From: Phlebotomus papatasi
Taxonomy: Eukaryota > Arthropoda > Insecta > Diptera > Psychodidae
Length of the DNA stretch: 64,000 bases
Direction: 5' to 3'
NCBI RefSeq assembly: GCF_024763615.1
Contig: NC_077223.1
Location: forward strand, 91,574,627 to 91,638,626
Both the position numbers and the translations under genes were made by a program. The number at the start of each line of letters is the position of its first letter. The first letter of the stretch is position 1. Positions 30,001 to 45,000 of this stretch are shown one piece after another. The notes under the pieces were generated by a model. It was not told the DNA's origin and searched no databases. It was given only the letters and a program-made list of their open reading frames with translations.

Positions 30001-33000
30001 CCAAAAAAATCACCCCAGAGAATTTCAACGACACTATGTGAAGGTCGCGTTAGGAGCCAATCTCTCGCCCACAACCTCCTTCTTCTCGCTTAGCGGGCCC
30101 TTTTGCACGACTAAAAAGCAGTGTACAGGAGGAAAACTTCCTCTTTTTCACTAAAATCGCACATTTTCACTCAAACGACTGAAATGGTTTAAAAACAAAA
30201 ACACTCATCTGACAACCCGTGTGCCATCGTGACATTGAGCAATTCTAGCAATGTGTCCTGACTAAATCAGCGATTTCGAGTGGTTCTAGAAGTTTTAATG
30301 AGCAACTTTTCACTTTAACTTTAATGTGAAATTTTCTAGTGTGATAACTCCATTAGAATCCCCGTTTAAATTTAACTATTTTACTAAATTAATTGCATTA
30401 TTTTCAACCGCTTATCCTTATTGTGGTCGAGGGTCCATTACATCAAGGTTAACAGCCCACGCCTGTCGATCCTCCGTCGTTTCATGAATATGTTCGGGTT
30501 AGATTCCTAGTCGTTACAAGGCAAGATTCTGAATTTAATTCAGTCACCTTGTCCCTGACCCGAAGTCGAGGTATTCTCACAAGGCAATGGCTTGCGAGAC
30601 TTTTCTGGGGAATCTTTTGTCTTAAATATCACTGAAAAAAAATATTACCAGTCCCGACATAAATTTAGTCGGCTCTGGTTATATGATTAACGCTTTTAGT
30701 CCTTGTACAACGTATTAGCTTTTTTGTAAAAATTATACTGACAAAGCAAAAAGTTATACCAGCACCGGAATATATTTATGGACTTCTTTTGACTTTTTTG
30801 GTAATATTTTATGACTGAAAAAGACAATGTTTTACCAATCACGACAAACTTTATTCGGCTCTGGTATTTTGGATCTATTCTTTCTAGTACAATATTGTTC
30901 ATTTCTAGTAAAATAGGTACACCTATTTTACCTATATAAGAAAACATAATATGTGATTTTAAATAAAAAAATATATTTAAAAGCCCCACTTAATTTTTAT
31001 ACAGATGTCCTTTGGAAAGGGATCTTGTCTCTCTTTCGCCGCTTTAGTCTTCCTTCAGAAATGGGGCATGAAATCAAGAAATTCTTCAATCACCTCCGCA
31101 AAACATTGAGAGCGTCCGGGAATCCTTCAGCTTGAAATTCTCACGCCGTGAAGTAGTCCTTGAGTCCATGAAGTAGTTTCTGATCTTGAAGACATGTTCG
31201 AACATTTTACCTTCTCAGTGCTAGCCATCAGCAGCCTCACATAACTGGTTTTAAGAAAAAAACATCTTTTGTGCTCCACGGTGTAGGTAGAGAGAGTTTC
31301 CCGAGGTTGCTAACATTTAGATTTCTACGGCATTCTTTGGCGTCACCAACATTTGTGTTTGTCGAACATTCGTCATAGCCACCGACATTAGGATTTGTGG
31401 AGCCTTTCCCCGATAGGCTCAAGATTTGGATTCTCCTACAAAGAAAGAATGACATTATGAAAAGTTACCATGAAAAAAACTTATAAGTTTTACCTTCATC
31501 AAATTTTCCAATTTTGTCCAAAAGACATCTCGTTGATCTGATCACTCTTCAGCATCACATTCTTCAAATTTTCGTACGTAATACAAAGAAAAGACTCCCT
31601 GGATGTGTATCCTTCATCTGCAATTGTAAGAAATGTAAAAAAAATAGAATTTCTCTCACTTTTCCTTTTCATGAGATTTTTTTAGGTTAGGTTATAGGTC
31701 TCTGAACAAACTGAGTTTTTCATTCAAATATAAAATCCTAAACCTCACTACTAGACACTAAAGAAGTTGATAAATCAATTACTTACCGTTGAACGCGGTG
31801 AAAAACTTGGAAAAGCCTAATTTTTCCAACAAATTTGACAAAAACATATTTCACGTGCTCACTTCACTTGCAAAAATTGGAACTGACGCTTCTGCGCAGA
31901 ACGAACTGTCTCATTTTGTGCAGAGCGTTCGAAAGAGACGACTAGAGAAAGTGACAACTATATGTAGAATTTTTCTCTATTCAGTAAATTATATAACTGG
32001 AGCTGGAATATGTTGATTTTTATTTCACAGAGAGTAAAATATATTACCAGTGAAAACATTTAAGCATTCATTGGTATTTTATTTTACCAAAGGCAAAGAA
32101 AAAACTTTTACGGCGCTGGTATAATTTTTGTACTGGAGCAAATTTTCAAGATTTTGTCTCCTTCAGTAAAACATGAGCAACATTCAGTCTTTTGCATGTC
32201 TGATAGGTGAATATTTTCCACTAATGTATGGGGATATTCAGCTGGTATAATAACATTACCAGAATGGGTGCCCATATTTTTTTCAGTGATACTAAGCAAT
32301 TTCCCTCATTTCCGCGGAAATTCGGTAGAACTTCCATGGAAGTTCCGTGGAAATTCTGTAGAACTTCCATGGAACTTCCGTGGAAATTCTGTAGAACTTC
32401 CATGGAACTTCCGTGGAAATTCCATATTAATTCCATGGAAATTCCGTTGGTGATGAGTTTCAAAGAGATTTGGGACTATGTTAATCCGCTTTATGCATGT
32501 TTCATAGATTTAGAAAAAGCACACAGAAACATTTTGACTCTAAATTTAAGAATATATAAAGATCCTGGGAACTTAAATTGGACGTGAATCCCCGAGGCGT
32601 TTAAGTTTAGAAGCTCTGAGCGAAAGAAATGGGCTAGAATCCCTAGCTCTTTCAAGTTAAGAGATCGGGAACTTAAGTTCTGCATTAGCTGGAAAATGAA
32701 AAATGTCTACGAATTTGCAAATTGCAACTAAAACTAAATGATCAAGGATTTAGAATTATGGCATTGGCATTCATTGGATGGGATTTGAAATTAAATTCCT
32801 GGGTGTTTCTGTTTAAGAATTTTCCATTTTTCTGTGTGTAATATCCGTGGAAATTCCGTTGGTGATAATTTCCGAAAAGATTTGGGACTATGTTAATCCG
32901 CTTTATGCGTATTTCATAGATTTAGAAAAAGCATATAACCAAGTGCCGAGAGAATAAGGATGTACTGCACAGACTGAATGCGGTATTTGTATGAGCTATC

Positions 33001-36000
33001 CAGTAAATCAGGCACTATGCACCAGATTAACTCAATCTTTTCTTATTGTCTTCAGGTGGATCGTGCACTTGTAGACTACGGCATCCTGGAAAACTTGTAT
33101 AAGCCGGATTGTTCACCAGGACTTTAAACTCTTTTCTTTCTTTTTAAGCGGGCATGTTTGACATAAATTTATGAATGGGGTTTACTTTGTAAATTGTGAA
33201 ATTACTCTATATGCCACATGTTAAAAATTTGAAAATAGCATCAATTGAAGAAGTTCCCTCTTCATAACGTCAATATTTGCAAACTCAGAAACGAACCCTC
33301 ACTGATACATGATTGGCAGATATCAAGGAAAAAAGGGAAAGATAAAATCAATTTTATACTTTCGCACTCCATTTGAAATGATTTTCCATCTTTTCCAACG
33401 TATTTAATCAACCATAAAATTTTATTGTTTGTTTTCTCCATACACAAATCGGAAAAGATGCGAAAATCCTATTTGCCAAAGCATCAATCTTCAAGGCAAT
33501 TCTTCTGTCGCCACAACAAAAAAAAAGAGCATAAAAAATCTATTGATTTTATTCATCTTAAATCTAAATGATTTCAAAGCGAATAATTATGCAAAGAGAC
33601 AAGAAAGTCTATCTGCCAGATAAATATACAAAAAAAAATTTCCCTACAGATAAAATCACCGTGAAAAAAAAGAATCAATAATCTTTCAATTTATTCCCAG
33701 AATCCCTTTTTTTCTTCTTCTTCCCAAAGCCAAAATTTGCCTTTTGTTACTCTTCCCCAGCAATAAATCTCTTTGGGCATAGAGCTTAGGCTTTTCTTTT
33801 GTGGTGATTTAAATGTTAAGTGATGAATTGCGCTTTGCACAGAGAATGAAAATTAAATGGTGTGCAAGATAATGCTCCATTTCTTAGGAGCTGACTATTA
33901 AATTTTTGGTATGTTTAAGACAAATTTTACATACCTCTGGTTCATTTGGTATTACATCTTCTGGTCTGGGTAAGATTGATGGACCCGAGGCTGCACGGAT
34001 TTTGTCACTCCCTCTTGGTGGTCGATAGCCCGTAGAGAAGGATCTTAGACCACTGTCAGATTTGCAAGTACTAGAGAAATGTTAAAGAATAGGAAATTAG
34101 GCTAATCATCTCCTTTGTCTTCGTACACAATGAATTTTCCGTCTCACTGATTAATTGATGATGATTAATTTTTATGCAAACATACCCCATTTAACCCTCT
34201 CTATAGACTTTATCTTTTGCGAAAACTTTATAAATAGTCGTGTTAAGTACTGTAATGTGCGGAAAAAATGTTGCAAGGCTTGAAAATGATGATAAAATAC
34301 GTTGTAATTATATTAATTACATAAATAATTACGCGTAATTTAGTAGATATTTATAAATTTTTAAAGTGAGGACAGGATCATATTGACAGTAAAATGCTCG
34401 CCGTATTTCATTAATTTACGCATTTTAATTGCAATTCTTACGCAAATTCTCGATTACCGTATTACCTTATCTCATACTCGGTGGCACTAGGTGAAAATAA
34501 TATAAGAAAATTGAAGAAATAAAAGGAAAATTCGATAAACGGTGAGCAAAACAAAACAGTACGAATAATTTCTCTTACAGTTTTTCTTTGCTCACCGTTT
34601 ACCGAATTTTCGTTTTATTTCTTCATTTTTCTTATATTAATTTCATCTAGTACCACCGAGTATGAAATAAGGTAATACGGTAATCGAGAATTTACGTAAG
34701 AATTGCAATGAAAATGCGAAAATTAACGAAATATGGTGAGGCTATGGCGAGCATTTTATTATCAATATGATTCTGCCCTAAATTACAAAACTTCTGCAGT
34801 GTCATAAAATTTCGATGAAAGAATACAGAGGGGAAAGCCTCATAATTTTGTCCAGTTTCTTATTTTGGACACTTTGAGGATAAAATTGGACACTCAAAAT
34901 AAATTGATTAAAATGATGGATTTTTAATCCAATATTTGATGAATAATGAATTTTATCTTAATATTTGTTCTTTTTGGAATATTTTAACACTAAATACGTT
35001 AAAATTTGAATATGATTTGAGTTAAAATTGATTTGATGAAAAATTCAGTGTGAGCAATTTCTTACGAGAAATATGACAGAACTTCGTATTTACTTCAGTC
35101 TTATTTAGCTGTGGTATAGTACTAACAACGTTTCTTCGGTTTTTTTGAGTGATATTATTGAATATTCATTGAATATTGTGTTGATTCACGTTAGTGGTGA
35201 TTTGTACCTTTGACCTGAAGTGAGATTTGCCTTGTGAATTAGATTTTTCGTGTGAAAAATGGGAAATTTTCTAAGACATTTACCAGTGAGGTGATACTCC
35301 TTATTTTGGACAGGTGTTTTTCTCTCCGAAATTTCGTGAAGTTTTAGCTTTTGTGATGACTAGGTTGGACAAATGCCTGGAGAAACAAAGGAGCATCATC
35401 TCTACGAAAGAAATGTAGCGAGAAATGCCTTGAAAGGCTCCCGGAAAGGTCAGGGAATGAGCGAATCCGCACGTACTTGTAGTACCCAAGTCAACTCACT
35501 TCAATGAATGATATGGAAAGTTCCCGGGCTTCTTGTGACATTCTACGGTTCCCTTACATGAACAGGAAGAGGACTTGATAAGATTGGTTCATGAAATGAA
35601 AAACAATGGGCATCCTGTTGAGGCGAGTTAGCTGTCCAAATTTACAGCCTAGTTGTCCAAATTAATAACCAAGTTGTCCAAAATAGGAGCCAAATTCACC
35701 TCTACATATCACTTCATTTTTAAACGTATTAAAACTAATTTCAGTAAAAATAAGACGATAAATAGCTTGCTAAGTTTCTAAACAACCCTTCTAAAAAGAG
35801 AGTAACAAAAAAGTAATTAAACATAATTAGTATTGAAAATATCGCACTTCAAACTTGGAACATCGATGCTTATAAGCAGACTGGGAGAAATTATGAGCCC
35901 TTACCCTACATATGATCAGAATAAACAAAATCAGAATTAACAAATTACAGCAACTGTCAGAATGAAATGAAAAAATGATTTTCCAAGTATCACAAAAACT

Positions 36001-39000
36001 TCTCTAGTGTCAAACTTTTGTACGCAGCTGAACAAACCAGAGCAACTCTGGAAAACCCGCCACTAAATTTTAATTTTCCTCGAGAAAAAAATCTAAGGAT
36101 TTACAGAAACTTTGTGAGGTTATGCAGCTAATAAGTAAGAGATTTTTTGACGTAGTGGCGTAATTGATTCAGTTTGTATCACATTCTGTAAATAATTTTA
36201 AATCTTGGACATCATTTTCTGTACGAAGTTGTACAAGTTCACGCTAAATGGATTTTATGGATTTTCGTAACTAAAATTTCCTTTAGTAAGCTTATGAAAA
36301 AACTAACGTAAATTATTACAAATACACTACTGCAACGTTTCGATTTTTTTTGCGAAACAATAAAGTAGCATGGTCACTTCCGAAAAAAAAACCATATTTT
36401 TTCTTATTTTGTTACACTCAGCTATGTTCGGCTGTCAAATATCTGGATGACAGCTGTCAATCACTATCGAGAAATTCAAAGAAATATATCTTCGCAAGTT
36501 TTATCTGTAATTTTCAGTCGCAATTCTCCGGATATCAGAAAGATAAGCGTATTTGAGTATTCAGAGTATTATTCAGAGTATTCAGTATTTTAATGACTTT
36601 AGAGACTTTACGTAATTACCCACAGCAATCCAAATTAATTTTGAGGTTATGCACGAAAGAATTACTCAATTCTAGCGGTCCTAGCAATCCCCAAGAAGCG
36701 TTCTAATCTTCTCAAAACTTTAGTCTCTTCATTTTAGTCCCAAAATGCTAAAAATATTAGCATTTCAGCATTTTTTATTACTTTTTTTTACACAAAATAA
36801 TTAACTACTCGGAAAATTAGTTTGTACTAAAAATTGCGTAATTTAATATCACATAATTTCGTAAAGTCTTGAGCTTAAAGACACCTATTCATCACGAACT
36901 TAAGCAACAATCCCACAGACTGTAACTTTTATCCTCTTTCTGCCCCTTTAAACACACCATAAACATCTTAAATTTTTCACAAAAATCCCAACTTACCCTG
37001 TTTTAATTGGATCTTCTCCACTGTGGCGTTTAGTATGAATTGTCCCCTTCTCGACAGCCAACTCCTGCAAACGAGCATCATTAGCGCCAGTTGCAGGACC
37101 TGGAGACAGAAAGAAATTAAAACTCCAAATCGGCAAATTCATTAGCCCCCCCCTCCTCTGGAAGAGAGCATATGTGCATAGGGAAAAATATTATAGAAAT
37201 ATTTTGTCAATTATAAAAAGTAATTAAATATTACCGTCTGAATGACTCGATGCTTTTCTCATGCTGGTCAATCGATAAAATGGGGGTGTTTCTGTTCGTT
37301 CAATGAGGCAATTGAGTGTTTCCACAATTTGTAGCTCAGACATAAGCTCATCGAGAAGGCGATTGGGGCACGTTCTGGCCAAATAGAGAGCCACCCTCTT
37401 TGCCTATTATTTCACCAAAAATACAAAAGTATCATGAGCATTTTAACTTTCTCATGGAAAAATTCAGGGTATTGTAACTTACATAAGGTAAAAGTTCAGT
37501 TGGCGCCATGCCTGAGATTATAACTAAATATCGCAGTATAACTTTGAGATTGTTTTGCCAAAATTGGCACAATGTACCCCATAGCTCCTCAATATCTCGT
37601 GAATGGGAATCTGCAAACTGAAGGGGAAAATTGAAAATGAATATTGACACTTTTTCCGCAAAGTTTTATCATTTCTATCTTCAAATGAATAAGTTTGAAA
37701 GTATAATGAATTTTCTAAATTTAGAACAAATCTACGACTTATAAAACTACATCGGTTTTCTTTCTTTGGACATTTCTTACTTCAAACTTTAAGAACACTT
37801 ATGTTCTTCCTCTGATTTTTTTTTGTCTCAGAAGCAATAGCAATTATACAATGGCAAAATTCCAAGACCTAAGTTGAAATAAATAACCGAAACGGATTAC
37901 AATACAAACAGCTTAGTAGGGGAAAGTGCTCATGTTCATGCCTCCGAATAATGTGAATTTCTTTTACTTTTCCTAAGGGATTTCCCCATGATTGTCATAT
38001 AATTATCAATCATTGATCATAAGCTAACTAATATTTAATAGAAATGTGTAAGTCTGTTAGGAAAAATAAGAAAAAAATCACATTATTCGAGGGCATGAAC
38101 GTTCAAATGGGGAGTACTTTCCCCTACAATGTAATATTTATATAGGACGAAATTCTTTTAGTAAAAGTTTCAATTTCATTAAGTAAAAGAATTTCAATCT
38201 TATATAAGAGTGTAGCAAAGGAAGAATGAAAACCAGTTCTACTGTTCAGCAATCAGCGGCTTTAGTCAAATATTTATTATCAAAATAAATTTAAACGCGT
38301 TCGTATTTCAGAGAGCATCTTTCTCAGTCAAAAGATATTTCAATCACATTCAAAATTTAATGAATTCAGTGTTAAAATTTTCTAAAAAGAACAAAAATTT
38401 AGATAGAATACACTATTCATCAAATATTGAAAGAAAATTCCACAATTTTAATCAATTTATTTTTAGTGTCCAATTTTACCCTCAAAGTGTCCGAAATTAC
38501 AAGTTGTCCAAATTTTTTCGAAAAATTTGATAGCAAAAATTTCAAAATTTTGAAGTAGGGTAAGGTTTTGAAGCTTAACGGAAGTATTGTATTACTCGAT
38601 TTTTCCTATGTTTCTTAATTAATCTGATAAATGATAATATGCTGCCATACAGGTTACATTCATTTCTATTACAATATTGTCATGGGCTAAATTCAATAAA
38701 TGTCATAGAAAAAAGTTGAGTAGTATAATACTTCCGTTATCTGAGACTTCAAAACCATATACGCCCAAGCAGTCAAAGTTGTTAAAAAGATATCCAGTCT
38801 TCGAGAAAGGATTAGGAAAAGTTCGGTCACTTTAATCTGTATTTCCAGAATCTTCCAACTTCCTCTTTTCCAAGCATTTATTCATTAACAGAAAGCATAG
38901 GACATGCTTAACAGAACCTCAGCAATATCTATAGAATATTAAAGTGTCATATATTTACATTGGAAGGGAAACTCACTAGCTCGGTAACACCAATTATCAC

Positions 39001-42000
39001 AATTCCTTTTTACATACATCCAAAAGAGCTTAAGCATTAAGGGTACTTGAGTATACGAACGAAATATTCAGAAGTACGCAGAATCTTTAAAACTTTTCAG
39101 GAAATAAATGAAATTCTACTTTTCGTTTTTGAAATTATCCAAACAAAAAACATTTTTATGCGTAATAGAAAATTTGGTAAATATTAAGGTCACATTAATT
39201 ACCTCAGGATCTGCTTATTAGAACAAATTAAATGACCAATATGGTATTTATAAGTTCGTAAACAAATAATTATATTGTTTCGAAAAATGATTCCAGAATT
39301 TTAATGCACTTTTGTTTCGTAGTTTTTTTTTTATAATTAGACTTTTATTCACAAAAGAATAATAATAATGTTGATATTACTAAATGCATAGTTTGTCTTG
39401 TATTCTTTTTTATTAAAAAAGGGGTGGTAGACCGTCCCATACCTTGCGAAATGCTCTTGTGCATCATTTACCGATTTTGTCTGATTAATAAATAAAAATA
39501 GATGAAATAAATTAAAAGAAAAACTCAAAATCACTTAACGGTTCATAACCGGTTCATAATAACAATAATAACAAAAACAAAGTTATAAATTATTCAAACG
39601 ATTATCCAAAATAGTTTTGAAATAACACATTCGATTTTCAGATAAAAATCATCGGTTCGTAACCGGTTCATAACCAACTGTTATCAGTTCAGGCTTGACA
39701 AGAAACACACTTTGGTTGAAAAAATGCCATTTAGGCTTTTAACCTTTGACCTTCAAAAATCGAAATTGCGAATGATTCAAAGGTACAGTAGACTCCCGCT
39801 AATTCGGCTCTTTTGAGATTGGGCTACTTTTTAATTAGGGTGACAGTTAAATTCGGAAAAAGTTTGTTGACATTTTTTAAGTTTCATTATGATTATTATC
39901 GAATGAAGCAAATATCCTTAAATTTACCATGGCGTGTTTTAATTCTGATATCATTTTGCATTATTAAGGAGTTTTCATGAAATTTACAATAAATATGAGT
40001 ATGTAAACTTAATGCGAGTGCGCAGATGATCAAAAAATCGTTGGATTTCAAACAGTTTGACGCCCGAATTTATCTCTAATTCGGGTGACATTTCGGTCCC
40101 AAATGCCCGAATTTTAGAGAGTCTACTGTAATTTCACATATGAACAAAATGTCCGTCTATAGTCAAGTTTGAAATGAAAAAAACTAACAATCAAGCTTAA
40201 CTAGTTTTCCTAAACAATTTATATGAAAAATCTTTGATAGGTATCTCTACAATTTAAGATCTATTTATCTGCTCCTTGTCTCTAACATTTCTTCTCTAGC
40301 ATTTTTTAATATTCAATCAATGATTCATTTTTCCTTTTCAATGACAGAAGCAATGAAAGAGTAGACAATAATTGCATTGAAATCTATATTTTTTTAAACC
40401 AATTAATGTTTTTATTTATTCATAATTCCACTGACATTTGCAAATGAATTGCTTCAGCAAAGAAAATTCACACCATGAATAACATAAAACTTAGAAGCTC
40501 CGAACGTTTCTTGTATGCAAACAACTTCGCACTAAATCGCATTTAATGAAGTCCCGAGAAATATACTTTATAAAATCACGCGAAAAGAAATTTATTTATA
40601 TTGTTTGTGCAAGATATAATTTCCCTATCACAGAAATTAAATTGTTTTCTTCGAAATCCTGCTCAGCATTGTTGATATTCTTGTTACCATGTGATACAGC
40701 AGTAAAGAAAAGACAACAACTTCATCCTCCACAGGAAAAACTGATTTAAATTTTATATATTCTAAGCACGTCTTCATGTTAGTGTCATCATTTTCTATTT
40801 AATTTAATAGTAGTTTGGGTATACCACAAAAACGTCTGAGAGGGTGATACGACAAAAACAGGCACTATTGAAAAAAGGCATTTCCAAAGTGATTTTCGAT
40901 GGAGGACGGAAGGAAAATTGCATTTGAAAGATACTAGAACTCATGTTAACATTTAACGACCTTCCTATTGATCCCTAATCCTCCCATGAGGGTCCTTACT
41001 ATGAAATATTCAACTTCCTTAAAGAACACTTGTACTTTCCTTTTGCCAAAGATATTTTTGGTCCAGATATGTTCAATCACCTACTTCTCAAATACTTGTG
41101 AGATTTTTCTCTCTTTGTCTATTTCCTTTTTCTAACCCAAGGATATAAATATTTCATCGATATGTACTACTAGGATATGTTTTTTTTTTCTTTTCTGTAA
41201 CGCTGTGGAAAGTATAAAAATGAAGAAATTAAACTCGATCTCCTAGGCATGATAGTATGTTTAGAAGGTGTACAGTACATGTACAGTACATCCTTCAAAG
41301 ACCTTTTACAATTTGGAAAGGAAATTTTCAACCAAATAAATCGTTTCTATTTTCTAATATTGTAATATTTTTTTCTGAACAGTTAAGTTACGAGATAAAA
41401 TTAATGGAAATTGATTTTAGGATCTCGTAGAATTTCCATTTAATGAGACTCTTAACTCAAACTGTTCACTTGGCATAAAACTAGAAAAAGGATACTTAAA
41501 AAGAGATGGCAAAGCGACCCAGTTTTGCGTAATGCTCGAACTCACGAGAGAATAGATCTCACCGTGAATAAGCTTTTCGCATGATCTTTTGGTGCTTACT
41601 GGTCTACTAGAGATCAAATTAATCTAAAAATCACAAAAGCATCTGAAAATCAAAAAATTGGTACTTAACCGCCGATTCATTAGCGATAAAGACCGATGCA
41701 ACCGGGTTCAAAATTTCAATGCCTTTCCAAAAAAATCCAAATTTAACCAAGTCAGTTGAAAAATGTGTTCTCCAAAATGTTGACCTTCAATAATTCAAAA
41801 TAGCGAATTTTCCGGTCAAAAGTATGTTTTGGTGAAATATTTGCCTGGACTAGCTCTAAAACATATCCGAAAATCATTGAAAAAACTTGGACCAATTTTG
41901 AGAAAAACCGAAAAAACATTGTTCTTAGGGAATTTTACTTACAGGGGATGTAAAATTATTCAAAAATCGGTACTTAACCGATTCACTACCGATGAAGACC

Positions 42001-45000
42001 GATGCAGACGGGTTCGAAATTATAATACCTTTCCAAAAAATCTAAATTTAACCAAATCGGTTGAAAAATCAGCCCTCCAAAGTAGTCGACCTTTGACCTT
42101 CAATAATTCAAAATGGTGAATTTTCCAGTCATAGGTATGTACGGGCGGGATGTTCGCCTGGACTTCGAAAATTCGAAAATCAATAAAAAAAAACTTGGGT
42201 CAATTTTGAGAAAAACCGAAAAAACATGGTTTTGGGGGGGGGGGGGGGTTAGAGGACGGGTGGGGAGAGGAAAAAAATACGTCGAGATTTTGTTTTTTTT
42301 TTATTGGGGATCATCGAAGACTGGAAGTCGATATCTCTTACCGTTTAAGCTCCAGAAAAGTGACAAGTAAAAAAAAAGACGATTATATAACTGCTCTCAC
42401 TTTGAGTTCGAGCAGTAATACAAGGGGAAATTTCCCATTACTTTCATAGTCTTTAAAAGCTACGTAACAATAAAAGGACTGAAGATCGATTCCGTTTTTC
42501 AGGCGCTCCGCAGCTAACAGCAGAATTCGAGTTCTTTTACTGCTTGAACTGCTTCAACCCCCCAGGGACTACTTTTCTCTACAAATCTTCGCGTTTCAGA
42601 CGATTTCTGAAGTATGTCGTGTCGTCACACTGTTTGCCTGTCTTTCCGTCCGACTATCGCCAGCTATAGAGGCCAAACGGTTAGATTTAGAGACTTGGGA
42701 ACTTCGGATTCGGAGGACCTCCATAAGTCGACCTAAGGATAGTTCAGATACCGCTCATTTTCTCCGACATCTGTCTTTTACCACCAAAGCTATGTTAATT
42801 TTTGGATATGTTTGAGAGATTGTCTAGACGGACATTTTGTCCACCTTTCAATCAATCCTTTGAATCATTTCTGATAATGGTTTTTCAAGTTCAAAGGTTT
42901 AAAAAGCTCTACGTAGCGTATTTCTCATCATAATGGTATCATGTTTGGGCTCATTGGAAAGGTCTTGAAATTACCGATAAGACTGAACGGGTAGAAATCA
43001 GTCATGAATCGGTTATAGGCAAATAAATAATTTGATTTTCAAATTTGATTTTTTGATCATTTTGACTAAATGATGCAAAATACTTTTGAGGAATAGAATC
43101 TATGTCAAGAGTTCAAGCACTTAGCAAAGCCTGGGACGTTTAGCCACCCCTTTTTTCGTCAAGTTGCAGTCAATTTTGTAAAAATCAACACTTTATAAAA
43201 ATCCTTCATTTCCCTATAAAGAGAATCTATTTAAAAACCTACCCTGAAAATTTCAATTTAAGTCATTTACTAGCTGCGAAACGTATCAAAACGAAATTCA
43301 TCTTTAGTCCACGCAGTTCTGTCCTGCTATTTGGTTTTAAAAATCGAAATAAGATTTTTGTTTTTTTTTTTTCAATACGGTAACAAGTCCTATAAATTTA
43401 ATTTCGACCAATTTAGGGGAAACTGGGGCACCACCAAAACACGGGGTACCACCAAACACTAATTTTTATTTCTAAACTACTTGGACTATCTCGGCCATTC
43501 CTTCAGTGGACAAGCATCCCTATAGTGCCTATAAATTCCTATCGGTCTTATCCTCTGATATCCAATATATCCGATTAAAAAATCGCAGTGTTTGGTGGTA
43601 CCTCGTGTTTGGTGGTGCCCCAGTTTCCCCTACTAGTACAGTTACAAAAAATTCACAAAAGATCGTTAATTCTGGGCGTTATGGTAGATGTTACCCCTTT
43701 ATTTAGATCGAAGTTTCTCAAATTATTCATTTATTTCAAATAAGTCCGAAATTCATTTGGCGTATTAACACATCAAAAAGACTTTATTAAAAAAAAATTG
43801 TCATTGAACATAACGGTCAACTGTAGAAATTTTTCTTTGATCAAGTTAAAGAATTCTTTCCAAAAATTTTAATGTAAAGTTGTTAATACAGAATAAGTTA
43901 TTGTGTATATTTCCTAAATTTACACTCCTCCGAGATACACTTCTGTTTTAGCATGTAACCTCTAAAAGTTCAGCCAACTTTTTTTCCAAAATTTTCTCTA
44001 AAAAAAAACTCCCATATCCTCTTCCTGACTTGTTGTACACCAATTCCGACAACAATTCCCCTTGGTATTGTTCTGCATATCTTTAAAACCAAACAGTTTT
44101 ATCTTCAGCAAAAGAAATAAAATCATCCCATAATCACATTTTCCAGTGTATGTAGGATAAAGAAATGGAAAAATATTTTCCATCTTATCCTTGCTCTTGA
44201 CTTTTTATTCCGGCACATTCAACAATTTTAATTCCATATCTTTTTCTCTCTTCAAGTTATTTCTAGTAACTTTTGTTCCTCTCTTATCGCAATCGCAGGA
44301 AAAAAAAAAACTTTTATGAAGAAAAATTGTTGAGCACTCTTTGAAATTTCAAGCAACAGCTTTTCCCTTGATAAAATTAACCTAAATACTGCTACTGGAT
44401 AACAAAAGAAAAACTCAAAAAATAATAAAAAAAATGCTTGCAAAGTCACGAAATCCTGAAATAAAGTCAAGTCATTTTGAGATTAAACCATAATTTTGTG
44501 GGTGGAAAAAATTAAATTTTCACATTCTCTTTCGCACTAATCGCATCAAGAAGGGCACAGAGTATAATTTTGTATACTTGCCAAAAAAGAGTACTTAATA
44601 GGAGTGAAAATTTCCAAATGAATTTGTTAAAATGTGAGCTCAAATTTAAATCAGCTGACAGGCCAAAGTGAAACTTTTTCTTTCTCAAGCATCACCACCC
44701 ACCACATCCACTCCAGAGCATTGAATGAGAGAAAGCTTTTTGCAAATCCACAAGTTAAAAGGCGGAACAAAAAAGGAATCACAAGAATGTCAGCAAAGTT
44801 AATTTTAATATACAAAAAAAATACAACAAAAAAAGTTACAAGAGAACCAAAAGAAAAATTTTAATTGTAAATACCCTTCTGTAACTTGAATTTTAACCAT
44901 GATTTTCAAACCAAATTTACGTGTCATTAAGCTTTTGGTTTAGGATTGATGATAATATGCTCAAAGGTTGAGAGACAAGACAGAGAGAAAATAATTAAAT

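Larger units (their letters stand above)
28891..30344. mobile_element. TA-flanked composite element carrying nested transposon pieces
   Basis: 1,454 bp bounded by TA, with terminal inverted repeats TCACACTAGAGAATTTCACA / TGTGAAATTTTCTAGTGTGA. It contains a Harbinger transposase fragment (29343..29639, minus) and a complete pogo-type MITE (29656..29995), so it is a nest of insertions. Confidence 0.75.
28722..33934 (-). other. fry: fry intron (5.2 kb)
   Basis: Holds two TA-flanked elements (28891..30344 and 30629..32289), a 33-bp minisatellite and LINE fragments. The stretch 33000..33930 shows nothing recognisable. Confidence 0.85.
34071..36996 (-). other. fry: fry intron (2.9 kb)
   Basis: Contains the palindromic MITE 34372..34779 and a probable TIR element 34828..35702. 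From 35800 to 36990 nothing beyond AT-rich DNA and a small ATTCAGAGT repeat at about 36560. Confidence 0.85.

Noticed and set aside
30440..30560. Possible tRNA-derived SINE
   Set aside because: The B-box-like stretch is imperfect and no A box or cloverleaf could be drawn.
41829..42370. Two plus-strand frames of 96 and 85 codons
   Set aside because: Lie in a tandem-duplicated dispersed repeat and include a G15 tract; no protein similarity recognised.
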